Source: Nemopilema nomurai (lineage: Eukaryota; Cnidaria; Scyphozoa; Rhizostomeae; Rhizostomatidae). From it: a stretch of 64,000 bases of DNA. Location: the NCBI GenBank assembly GCA_003864495.1, contig PEDN01001358.1, positions 62,001-126,000 of the forward strand, written 5' to 3'. Under the pieces are notes generated by a model. It was not told the origin of the DNA and ran no database searches. It was given only the letters and a program-made list of their open reading frames with translations. Position 1 is the first letter of the stretch, and the number at the start of each line of letters is the position of its first letter. A program made the position numbers and the translations under genes. Of the stretch, positions 1 to 10,400 are shown one piece after another.

Positions 1-766
1 GAAAACTGCAAGAAAGGATGTCTTGTATCTTCACTTTCCCTGTGTGCATTGGGTCAAGAAAGAAAAAGAACTTCCTAACAGCTGTGCATACATAGAATGA
101 ATAAAAACTTTTTTCAAGTCCATCAAGTTGTGGAAGTGTAGGGATCAATTCTAGAATGTAGTTTTCTAAGTCAGACTCCCTCAGGAAGCCTTGACCAGCA
201 ACATCGTACAAGCTGAGTCCAATTCTTGTTTGATGCAACCATACTTTGCGCATAACATAGTTGAAAAACTGCATAATTGATATTCTGCCATATGGGTCTT
301 TCTGACAAAGCTTTGCAAATATTATGGGCTTGAAGAAATGCTTTGACTTGCTGCCAGCTTCCTCTCTCACTTTAAGAAAGCCTTCATAGTTTATCATTTG
401 ATCGTCGCCCATCGCAGGCGGTGTTTGGTGTTTTTCAAGAAGACCCCAGAGCTCGTGCAATTCATCGTTATCTAGTAACTCGCGACTTCTTCTTTGAAGA
501 AAAACAGCTCTAGATTCTTCGCGCAATTTTTGCTGTAGAACATCTTCTTCTGAGGGTAGTTTGAAATAAAATCTTGGAATCTGTGGCTTTGCACCATTGT
601 TGTCTCCATTTCCATTCGCGTCATCGCATCTCGGAGCTTTGTACTTGTCGTAAAATTCTTTGAAAAGTCTTTCCTCTTGAACAGCTTTTTCTTCGGTAGA
701 TGTAGGCTGTTGATTTTCGACCTGCTTTTTTGCAGTCCACTTCCTTAGACTGTCGGCCCAGTTCAT
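1..766 (-). CDS. PPP2R3C: PPP2R3C-like PP2A regulatory subunit B''-gamma (G5PR), 5' part
   Basis: Partial gene, running off the left edge. The start ATG is at 766-764, and an ATG five bases further upstream (771-769) is in another frame and stops at once. About 255 codons are open without an intron. The N-terminus begins MNWADSLRKW. Stretches near identical to the vertebrate protein follow, including KLREESRAVFLQRRSRELLD, YGRISIMQFFNYVMRKVWLH, LSLYDVAGQGFLRESDLENY and EKSFYSFYVCTAVRKFFFFL. The family (about 450 residues in human) is an EF-hand-containing regulatory subunit that targets protein phosphatase 2A/5 complexes; the EF-hand C-terminal half lies outside the window. Lack of introns over 765 bp contrasts with the exons of 40-150 nt in most neighbours, so an intron-poor locus or an intact retrocopy is possible. 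The family assignment is very secure; native gene versus retrocopy is not. Confidence 0.93.
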   Translation of the reverse strand, partial: MNWADSLRKWTAKKQVENQQPTSTEEKAVQEERLFKEFYDKYKAPRCDDANGNGDNNGAKPQIPRFYFKLPSEEDVLQQKLREESRAVFLQRRSRELLDNDELHELWGLLEKHQTPPAMGDDQMINYEGFLKVREEAGSKSKHFFKPIIFAKLCQKDPYGRISIMQFFNYVMRKVWLHQTRIGLSLYDVAGQGFLRESDLENYILELIPTLPQLDGLEKSFYSFYVCTAVRKFFFFLDPMHTGKVKIQDILSCSF

Positions 767-1521
767 GTCATGCAGCCTTAAAATTTCAGAATTTCAAGCC
801 CACACCGCTCAAGTAAGAAGGCGGTCAAAACAACAAAATCAGTTATTTCAAAAAATTTTGTATCTGCCTCTATTTCAAGAAGCTCTAACATTGTAAAGAG
901 GCCGCAATTTTTCTACAAAATATTTTTAAATCAGAGATCAAAGCCAAAACTGAAGAGGGGTGAGCCAATAAACCAGCAAATTCATTAAATGACTACCAAT
1001 GCCATCAAATTAAATTTTCGGTCTCTATTTGGATTTTCTTTCAAAAAACCCTGCAGTCCTGCCCCCTATTGAATTCTAAAAGGTGATCTTTGAAAGACGA
1101 AACACGTAATACACCTAACCTTCAACAGCTTTGCTTTCATGTTTAAAAAACATCGCCTTCAAACGCAGAAAATTATTTTGGTTGATCTTTTCAATAGGCT
1201 TTCATTACAAACAACGACAATACAGTATCAACTTCCTTCAGGTTACAATACATTCCCGTTTATTGCTCAAATTTTGAACAATCAAAATGGACAGTTGATG
1301 GCAATGTGAAAAAGCCTGTTTGTCCTGTTCAATCTGAGGGGAAACACGGCATTTTGGAAGTGCCATTAATGTTCCAAGCGGGGAGATGCTGCCATCCCCC
1401 AACGACAAATATAATCGATTCCGACCAGTCCCCGGATAATCCAACTCAATTGTTCCTTTCTTCAGCACTCCTCCGCGGGCAGCCAACGTAAACAAGTTGG
1501 AATGAGTGCAGTTGCTCAATA
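767..1521. other. Intergenic gap between divergent PPP2R3C and zeta-toxin-like gene
   Basis: This 755-bp gap separates two start codons pointing away from each other and presumably carries both promoters. The part at about 1300-1490 is richer in GC than its surroundings and is open in both orientations, but I recognise no protein family or RNA there. No TATA box or other element could be assigned with confidence. Confidence 0.4.
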
Positions 1522-2355
1522 ATGAATCAGCATTTTAAATGGCCATTTAGAGCTGCAGGATGTGTTTACAGAAATTCTAGAAAACGCTTTGCGTTCTTTA
1601 ACACCTTTCATCCCATTTCAGCACAGCAGAGCGGATTCTTGACTGACAGTTCTTGTTCGAGAAGAGGAACAATGTTGCAAGTCGATGATTCAGGAATGGG
1701 CCTAGTTGATATAAGCCAACTTGGACGTGGTTCGCCAAGGTTCAAGCCGATGACGATAAGAAAGATTGTAAACGATATTAGTCAGCAATGTAAATCGTAT
1801 CCGTGCGTTGAAAATGAGAATGAACAAAAGATCATGAAAGACTGGATTTCTGATTTGATGCAGACGAAGCTACATTTCGGCGAGGCCGTTTTCGTGTTAG
1901 GACCAATGGGGGCTGGAAAAACCACCGTGCTACTGGAAGAATTTAAGAAACACAATGTTTATAAGGACTATGCTTATGTAGAGCCAGATGAACTCATGGA
2001 AAAGCTCAAGGGTTTCGACAGCCAAAGAGTTGAAGAATTTTATCCGATCGCTCGCTCAATCGCAATTCAGCTTACGGATTGGCTTTTAAACGAGCGGATT
2101 AGTTTTGTAGCAGAAGGAACTTGTGTAAAATATTTGGAATTGGAGGACTATATGCGTCGATTAAAGAGTAATGGATATGTTATCAGAGTAAAGCACGTAA
2201 ATAATATACCACTCGAGGAAATCCTAGCAAGAACAAGTAAACGAAAGAGAACTATTCCCGAGGATGTTGTGAAGTCGATATATTATGGTTCCATTAGAGG
2301 TGTCACGGAGTTGAAGAAAATGAACAAGGACAAAGCTATTTTTGAAGAATTGTAG
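1522..2355 (+). CDS. Zeta-toxin-like P-loop kinase, intronless, unknown role
   Basis: Single-exon ORF of 277 residues. Residues 127-135 (GPMGAGKTT) form a Walker A P-loop preceded by a hydrophobic strand. VEPDELME at 153-160 sits where zeta-family kinases carry the substrate-binding Asp. FVAEGT at 195-200 matches the next core strand. The R-x-K-R-x-x-x-P-E-D-V-V segment at about 239-250 resembles the family's Arg-rich lid. Bacterial relatives phosphorylate UDP-N-acetylglucosamine and act as toxins; animal homologues are poorly characterised and a toxin role here should not be assumed. The first ~30 residues are rich in Arg, Lys and aromatics with no acidic residue, compatible with a mitochondrial targeting peptide (inference). 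ATG 1522 is the most upstream start; Met51 is a shorter alternative beginning just before the conserved part. No antitoxin-like partner is seen alongside. Confidence 0.72.
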   Translation: MNQHFKWPFRAAGCVYRNSRKRFAFFNTFHPISAQQSGFLTDSSCSRRGTMLQVDDSGMGLVDISQLGRGSPRFKPMTIRKIVNDISQQCKSYPCVENENEQKIMKDWISDLMQTKLHFGEAVFVLGPMGAGKTTVLLEEFKKHNVYKDYAYVEPDELMEKLKGFDSQRVEEFYPIARSIAIQLTDWLLNERISFVAEGTCVKYLELEDYMRRLKSNGYVIRVKHVNNIPLEEILARTSKRKRTIPEDVVKSIYYGSIRGVTELKKMNKDKAIFEEL

Positions 2356-3636
2356 CTAGTCGATTTGATTTAATGGATGGACTGTGGTAGAAGAGCTTCT
2401 CACTGGGTTATGCACGTTTTGGACTCAAGTGGTAGAGTGAACAGTATTTGTGTAAAGTGCTCTATTGAATCTATTGGTCATTATTTGGAAAGAAAAGCAA
2501 CTGCTCCCTTTAATTCAGCTTCCAAGAAACATTTTCCTATGATCCTGCAAATCTCAATTTATTAAATTTTGCTTGGCAAGTGAACTTATTAGAACTATGG
2601 TTGATAGAATTGTATCAAAATACTAAAGCTCCAAAAGTTTTCACATTCCCAATGATTTTTTTAATCTATATTTGTGCTTTAGGAATCTGTACCTCTTCAA
2701 AAGACGTGACCTAAACCCTACATAATTTATCCTTTTAATGCTTTATGATTGTCGCTCGCTCCATTTGGCCATAAATCAAGGATGTTGGAAAGAGCCTCCA
2801 TTTACCTGTCCATATTTCAAACTATTAGAACTTTACTTCTTAAACTGTGCAAGAATCTGAAATGCATAACTAAGTTTCACTAATTTACAACATGTATGGT
2901 AGACATATATTATGTTATTTTGAAGCGTGTACTCGTAGTATGTTTATAGTTTGGAAGCTAAATAATCCTATTGATTTTTAAATGCAGTTGTGTTAGTTGT
3001 TCTACATTCTCTCTTTTTGGCAATTCACAGTTACCCTTCAGTAGATATATGATTGTGCTTGTACAGGTCTCAAATTTTTAAAAGTTTGTAGCTAATTCCT
3101 TGAAATATTTTTTGGTTGAATGTCTGCATCACTGTTACCTAAATGGACGATCCACTTTTTTCTTTCATGAGAGGCAAATGATGATTACCACCTTAGAATT
3201 GGCTAAGTATCCTCAAGACCTGAAAATATTATGAGAAAGACTTCAATGCAAATTATTAATGTATTAAAAACTGGCAGAAACCAATGAAATGACACATGGT
3301 CTGGAATTAATTGAGGTTTTCGAAGTAAAAGAAATGCCCACATGCAGAAGACATTTTAATGAGTAACAACAACTAAAAGCTCAATCTGTAAAACTTTCGT
3401 TTCCTCAGAGGCGGAAATTATACCAGGAAAAAATTAAGCGGAAATTATGTTCATTTGAGGGTGGAACTAACCTAAGTGGAAAATTTTTATGCAACTTTAT
3501 TTTAGGCATGGACGTAAATGAATAATTGTGGAATAAACATAAAAAACGGGCCGTTCTAGTAAAAACAAAATCAAAGGATAAAAGTTCAGTGAGATAACAA
3601 CAGCAGCAGCTTTTTTCATCTACGCACATGTGAAAC
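2356..3636. other. Intergenic stretch, no gene recognised
   Basis: AT-rich DNA between the zeta-toxin-like gene and mL50. It contains the 3' flank of the former and the promoter of the latter. The short ORFs here have no recognisable domain and no splice-linked continuation. I see no RNA gene or repeat that I can support. Confidence 0.4.
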
Positions 3637-5850
3637 ATGGCGGAGAGAATGGCGGCTCTTGTTGTAAGGAGGCACACTGCACGCATCAACTTTCACCAAA
3701 GAAGATGGGCTTCGCAAGGAGTGCTTGAACGATTAAAATCGTTAATTGGCATTGAAAGCGACAGTAAAACCGGTATATCAAGGTAGGGACCAAATAACCA
3801 GTTTTGTGTCTCGAGAAAGCTCACAACCATCAAGGAATTCCTAGATCTTTGTGCGCACACTGAAGAACAAATATGTCCTGCAGGCAGAGTTTATTTTACA
3901 ACGAACTTTAAACAACATTTATGGTTCTTTTAAAGACATCCTACCCGCAGTTAAGATATATATATCTAAATGTTCTGTTATGATGTATAATTAAGGCATT
4001 ATCAATTTCAGTGACATCGAACTGCCAAAAGGATTTTACGCCCATACCGATGTCCCTTTGCGAATGAAAACAATTACATCAAGAGTATTTTCATCTGGTC
4101 AAGGAGAAGATTGGGTAGAATTTCCAACTCCAGACTTAGGCTCAAAATTTAAGGTATTATTCAAGTCATTTATCACAGACTTTATCATCACAAATTACTG
4201 ACATAACACACAATTAAAAATGCAATACCTTGCATATGCCATTTCATAGAATCTTCAATTGATTTGAAAGAGGAGAGCCCGGCAAAGCAAAGGAGGATAG
4301 CTTGCTTGACAAAGCTTTGGGTGTATTGGAGAAAGCTGGCATGCAAAATGTAATATGCGAAGATGCCAATGACACATTCCGAAAAACAGTGGCATATAGT
4401 TTATGTGAATTAGGGAGCAAGAGGGCAAAGGCAATGGCAAAGCTAAAAATCAAAGAGGTGTTGTTTAATGCTATATGATACCCCAGTACAACAACGCTCA
4501 GAAATGCAATATGGATGTTTTTAAGCATATACATCATCAGAAGGAATCAAGCCCTGCTCACCACATATCAAGAACGGAACCTGCAATCCATTTCTATGCA
4601 CTAGAATACTTTCTAATACATTCAATATATACATTAGTACTTGACATAATGTAAATGGAAAACTTTTGGTCTTACATATCAATGGGATTTGAATATTCCC
4701 TTAAGTTCATACCGAATGTATTCACCTTTCAACCTTTCGTATATCTCTAGTGTTAACATCTGAGCAAATTGCTCAGTGTTGATTGTGAATTCTGAACTGA
4801 TACTTAAGAAATGAAGATATGAAGATCCAGTCTAAAAAAATCTCAATGTATTGGCGGCTAGCTTCACTTTTGCAGGAATAGCTTCTCCTATATTTGTATC
4901 CTGTTTTGCAATATCAGGCTCACGATGTGACAGAATCTCATCAAAATTTCATTCTTAAGTAGTTCATATAGTCCTTTTATTTGGCAAAGGGCAACTTGTT
5001 CAAAGTTTATCATTATGTACCAAAAACAGGATACTGTTTCAGTCATTCGTTTGTCCATTTCAAACATTGAAAACTATGGCAGCTGAAGAGAACTCTTCCT
5101 CTATTTTAAAAACAAAATTGAGGTTTTTAACAAGAACAAAACTTTATTCAACAAAATCTTATCATGATTTGACAAAATCTGACCATGTAAGAGGGGCTTT
5201 TGATGCCACAAAATCTTAAGAAAAACTTGATTCAACATTGTCAAATTTGACAAAATATGAACATGTAACAGTGGCTTAAAGTGGTGCTTAATGTTGAAAC
5301 TGCATTCAGTGACAATAAATATTTGTGCTTGAAAAGTCTTGTTACTTATTGAATTATGTTGGTTCTTAACTAATGCTCCTAACAAGTTTTTTGAATAGCC
5401 CTATGTAAAATAGCAAAGTTTTGCATGAGAAAACCAATGCAAGGAATCCTCCTGCTTATTAATCCATTAAAGTAATCCAGTAACAAGAATATTGTTATTT
5501 CTTTTACTTTTTTAAAACTAGATTTTGTGAACCAAAATTAATAATAACATTAATATATTATGTATAATTCAAATTTGCTTTAAAGCTTCTTAAAAAGAAA
5601 TATTCATTTCTACTTTCAGATGCTGAAAGAATGCCACAGAGAATTTGGAAGTGTTCCACCCAACAATGTGCTACCTGGACTCGAATCAGTAAAAGACTTT
5701 GTAACATATTATGAAAATTTACAGAGACCTGGGATCATTCCCGAAATGTGGAAGTTGGAAAATGATGACCTACCAACAAACCTTTCATTCCAAACTACAT
5801 TGCCATATAAAATTGTAAAAGTTTCACGAAAACAGAAGAATTATCATTGA
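3637..5850 (+). CDS. MRPL50: Mitochondrial large-subunit ribosomal protein mL50 (MRPL50)
   Basis: Three exons, joined in phase: 3637-3782, 4012-4153 and 5620-5850, giving 172 residues (human about 158). Both introns are GT-AG (donors gtaggg and gtatta; acceptors tttcag). The N-terminus (MAERMAALVVRRHTARIN...) is basic and lacks acidic residues after the first few positions, as expected for mitochondrial import. The body matches mL50 in order: a PLRMKTITSRVF segment aligned to the family's DLQSRLESYVKEVF, then LKECHREFGSVPPNNVL, a VKDFVTYYEN segment, and the C-terminal DLPTNLSF (human NLPPNLKI). It is a structural component of the mitoribosome large subunit. The assignment rests on ordered motif matches to a fast-evolving family, so it is good but less secure than for the longer genes. 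Intron 2 carries an unrelated coding-like relic. Confidence 0.82.
4263..4478 (+). pseudogene. Relic ORF inside mL50 intron 2, MADF/BESS-like tail
   Basis: An open stretch of about 71 codons ends at a TGA and sits in the second intron of the mL50 gene. It has a coding-like composition (DKALGVLEKAGMQNVI, then DDTFRKTVAYSLCEL-like and KAMAKLKIKEVLFNA). The hydrophobic/basic pattern of the last 30 residues resembles the C-terminal BESS-like helices of MADF-type DNA-binding proteins and the related transposon-derived families of invertebrates. There is no start codon context, no upstream domain and no in-phase splice to the flanking exons, so it is probably a fragment of an inserted or retroposed gene. 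The family resemblance is weak inference. Confidence 0.35.
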
Positions 5851-7415
5851 AAATTTGATATGTTAAGCAATAAGTAATTCCATTTTTTGCACAGCAAAGG
5901 AACAAGTATTCTGGCTGTACACTATCAAATTAGGATCAGAAAAAGTAATTATTTCTTCTAAAAACAACATAAAGATGTCATCGAATAGTAACTTTTGGCA
6001 ATTGGCATTTGAGTGTACAAACCAGAGCATCTGTAACTGCCATTGCCTCATACAGTAAGCAAAATAGATGGTTATAAATAAATCTAATACAATCTAATCA
6101 ATAGAAAGCTGCATTGTTGTGGTGTACTAACACTGGTGCATTTCAAGTGAACATTGTGTGAACAGAAATAAAAGAAATGGTAATGTTATCTTGATACATA
6201 GATACTTCAATATTATTTATCATTAATGAATCATGAGGTGCAATAACACTTGCTTCAACATCCTTTGATTTTTTTTAAATTTGAGAAACTTCTTACGTTG
6301 TTTACTTTTAGGGTAAATATTAAACAACAATGAAACAGTCTTTTTTGCAAAGAAAAGTTTTTGTTCAAAATAAACCTTATTGTTATCAACTTCCTAATAA
6401 ATGATATTTGAAAAAATTTTTATATCAGGTCCTGATTTGTTTATAAAAACACAAAGATAATGGATTGGGCATTGCACACCCTAATCTTCTCCATATTTAT
6501 CTTTCTAGTTTGATAAAAGATAATTTTGTTTAAAATAATAATTTCTGACTTTTAAGGTCCTTTGAAATATAGCCTGGGCTCTGTTCAGAGTCTTTCTACT
6601 GTGGTTCTGAGTTCTGAAAAATTGTGATTAAAATGTGTTTTTCAAAAATTGATGCATTGTGGCTTCAGAAACTAAATGGCTTACCATTTGATAAACTAAA
6701 GAAAAAAGAAAATTAAACAAAATTAATGCCACTTAAAATAGAAGGCCCAACACAACTAGGTTTATACAATTTAAGTTCATATGACTTGGGCTCAAGATAA
6801 TCATATAAGTTAGCAAAGGAAAATGATTCAAGTGGAGAAATATCTTAATTTAAAAGAATTAACTTACTGCTAAATAATCAAATAATGTGATGGAAAAGCA
6901 CAACAACACAGCTTGATGTAGCTTTAGTTAAGAAAAGTTCATTATACAATCTATAAATATAAAATTTTCCTGAAATCATCAAGACAATAAAATATTAAGA
7001 AACACTGCTTTATTAAATTACATTACATCTTTGTCCTCAAATCACCAACTTGAATCATCCCATCATTTCTGTGTGTCCTCATCCTAAGAGTTATCAATAA
7101 CAAATAGTCAAGAGTTTGCCTTTGTTTCGGCGACACATTCATGCATGTTAATTTGTCTATGAAAGTGAGCAAGTTTAGTTTTGCTAGTGTGACACAGAGT
7201 GACCCCTTCTGGGCTTTACAACCTTTGCTTTCATATGCATAGCTAAACACAGTTATTTATGTTAGCAAACCTGTTATTATCAAACCAGAATTTCTAGCAA
7301 CTTTTAAATTACACTTTGAAAAAGTAAACCGTGCTTAGGATATTTGCCATCTCCGTTCTTTTTCCCTAATTATGAATCTTGACACATAATAACATCACAG
7401 TATAAATTATGTCAA
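5851..7415. other. Convergent intergenic stretch between mL50 and HIP1 3' ends
   Basis: The two genes converge here, so this holds their 3' UTRs and terminators. AATAAA-type hexamers occur downstream of mL50 (about 6075 and 6165) and may serve as poly(A) signals. The minus-strand ORF at 7023-7250 lies beyond the HIP1 stop, resembles no HIP1 sequence, and was not kept. If HIP1 has a further short terminal exon, it would be in this stretch. Confidence 0.4.
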
Positions 7416-10400
7416 TTAACTGATAAAAATTTCTTGACAAAATACCTGTTCAATCAATCCTAGCTCTGCTGCAATTTGGTAGTGTGCCTTCCTTAGTTTA
7501 CCAAGTTTCTGTCGCTCTTTCTCTAGCAGACTCTCTAATTCCAACATTCTAACCTGTCAATAGAGAAATTAAATCTTAGTACGCATGCGCGGAGATTCTA
7601 TCCCACAAGCTTTGCGTTCGGCAGATTATGTTTATTAGATGCTCCTTCGACGCGGCGTTTTAACGTCCTTATCGGGGTTTGAGGTCGGTCCAATGAGCGC
7701 CATAGCGAGGACTGTCTTGCTAACACCCTACATATAACGCCTTTCGTCATTGGTCATCTGTGATCAGTGCAATTTTTGGAGCCTTTTGGCTCACTAATAT
7801 AAATGTAACCAATTATTAACCAACTAGATCTAACGAATCATCTGTTATTGTGTACATTTAGGCGACTAACGGGACATTTTTCAACGGTTATTCTACGATA
7901 TACAGCATCGACGATTTTGGTTTAAAGTTTGTGCACGCTATTTACCTGTGAGTCCATCTCTAGTCTCTTTGCTTGTGTGAGCGATAATTTTGAATAATCC
8001 GGCACAGTTTCTGGAAAAAATACGAAATAACGTGAAGAAAATTAGGAAGTTTAAGATAAGAGAAGCAAAATTGAAATATGTCTGCCATCCCATATTCCAA
8101 ATTGGCATGCAAATTGGTAGGTATTTGACTGCTTAAATGAAGGTTTTCAATAAATATTGACAATATTTAAGGGGAGAAGCTCATTTTTTACTTTGAGAGG
8201 AGAAGACGGGTCCAATGAAAGGTGACGCATTTATTCTGGGTGCATGCCATAATGAATATTGCTTTCGTACATAAATTTGGTTTATCCAGTCGGTTCTGCT
8301 GACAATAGTTTAACCAGAGACAGACAGAATATAGGGAGAGATGAGATAAAGCTCATGTTAATAGTTTGGTAGATCAAACTGGTTGATGGCGGATCAATTA
8401 CTTCTGACAGGAGACAAGTCGTGACTACACATCTAGACCAACAAAGCCTCTCCCATTCACATACTCTGCTACATGCCAATAAGAAAGAATTCAAATACAG
8501 GAATCTGATGCGAGTTGAAGAATTTACTAGTAGTTGCTAAGCTTTGAAGAATTTATACAACAGCGATATGACCACGTGATGTGATAAAGAAATACAGAGG
8601 ATTTTCACTATTGACAAGTCCAAGCAACTGTTAGCTACTGAAAGACTGGAAAGGTATTCGTTAGTACTCTTGTGTGCTTAATTGTAGGGGAGGGTCATAT
8701 TGCATTTTTCAAAATTTTTTACCCTTTATGCGGGCAAATGTATTCCTTGAACAGCCTGCACGCGTTTGTGATAGGAATAAGTTGGACTGTAAAACTCTTA
8801 CTTGCATCTTCCGTCATTTCTGCTCCTGTCTTCACCATTGTGACAACGTTTGCAGTTGCTTCTCCCACTGTCAAGAAAGCAATTTACTGAAAATTTATTT
8901 TACGAGCCCTGGCGCGTTTGGAGACGTAAAAACGTCTGTTAAATGCCATTTTGAATCAACATGGAAAGAAATAGCCGATAGCATAAACGTCTTTCAAATC
9001 AGCTACAATGGGGAAAAATATTTAAAAACCCCGAAAGAAATAGTTAACAAGCACATACAACAAGATAGATAAAATCGTATGGTATCTTGGTCGTAATGGT
9101 GCGATACTGTATCCCTCATTAAGCGATTGGCAAAATAGTTCCTTGAGCTTAAAGGCAATGGCTGCAAAACCTAAAATGGCATCCATTGCCAGAAAAATGA
9201 ATATTCGTGTTTTGCTGAATGACCCAGTCTAAAATAGTGAATAAATATCATTGAAAGGTAGCTTATATTGAAGAACTAGCCTCCTTTTGATGCTCTCATC
9301 AGCTTCGAAAGTCGATCGCTGCCCCTCGAGGCTTTCACTCTAGAGGCGGCAACCTATAACGAAAAAAAAGTTCTTTAAGAATCATCTCAAAAGCACCGAT
9401 TGATCTGATTCCAGAAAAATAAGTGTGTTATCTTCTGTTTTTTCATCGGATAAAGAGAAGCCGCTTGCATAAGAGGTTGGCTAAGTGTATGAGGAAACGC
9501 AGATCAACAAGCTTTGTATCTTTTAAAATGAATTTTGGAAAACAAAGGACTAAAATCTCCAGTGACGAATAGGAATCCGGAGAAGTGTACGTATCGCTAA
9601 AAGTACTTCCGTCTTACGTAAAATAAGGTTTAATAGCGAGTTAAAGACAAGCGGATCGAATACTATTAATCTATGGCAGTGACAATGTTTGTTTGACGCA
9701 GAGGCGTCTCTCTCAAATCGCCTCGCCATACATCATCCTTTTGGTAGGCGTTCTATTTTTGTTAGTCTTGTATTACATTTCCTGTTTTTCTTTAACATGT
9801 CGCGGATACCGGCGAGCCTTTTAGCTGCCCGACACCAGATGATGGCATTAGACTTGAAACATGGAGTAGGAACTTAAAGCCGTAACGTCCTATTTCAACT
9901 AAACAAACGCAGGCCTGCCTACATAATGGCGTCCAATAGCAGGTCGAAGGGGCCATTAGAAGTCTACCGCTAGCTATGACTCTATTCTGTGGCTATGATT
10001 GAGGTGGCGATCACTCAAACTTCAAATTGCAAATCCAAAATGTGTTCGAAATGATCCAAACTTCATGTGTATCGCAAAGAGACCACCTGGGAGCATTTTG
10101 ACAAATATCCGGCACGGGAGTCGCCTACTGACGATTGCTACTCGATTCAGTGCACGCGCATAAACTGTCATAAGATGACGTCATGAAGGCCATGTTTGTC
10201 CCGTGGAAGTCACGGTTTGGCTTTCAGGCTTAAAACCAAGGATTAAAAACATACGTTGGGCAGGTAAAGGGCTCGTGTACATGCGTCTAGACATCAGCTG
10301 ACCTTACAACAAAGAAGCATGCTGTGACACACGCCCTCATTGAAATCGCAGTCTAAACTTGAATATAATAAACAACTATTAGAGCCCAATCTCTTTCTCT

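Noticed and set aside
1238..1519. Overlapping ORFs on both strands upstream of PPP2R3C
   Set aside because: The longer one starts at a non-ATG codon and neither matches a family I recognise. Local GC elevation near two divergent promoters can explain the open frames.
5160..5285. Two imperfect copies of a TTTGACAAAATCTGACCATGTAA-like 34-mer about 81 bp apart in mL50 intron 2
   Set aside because: A short local duplication with considerable mismatch; no sign of function or of a larger array.
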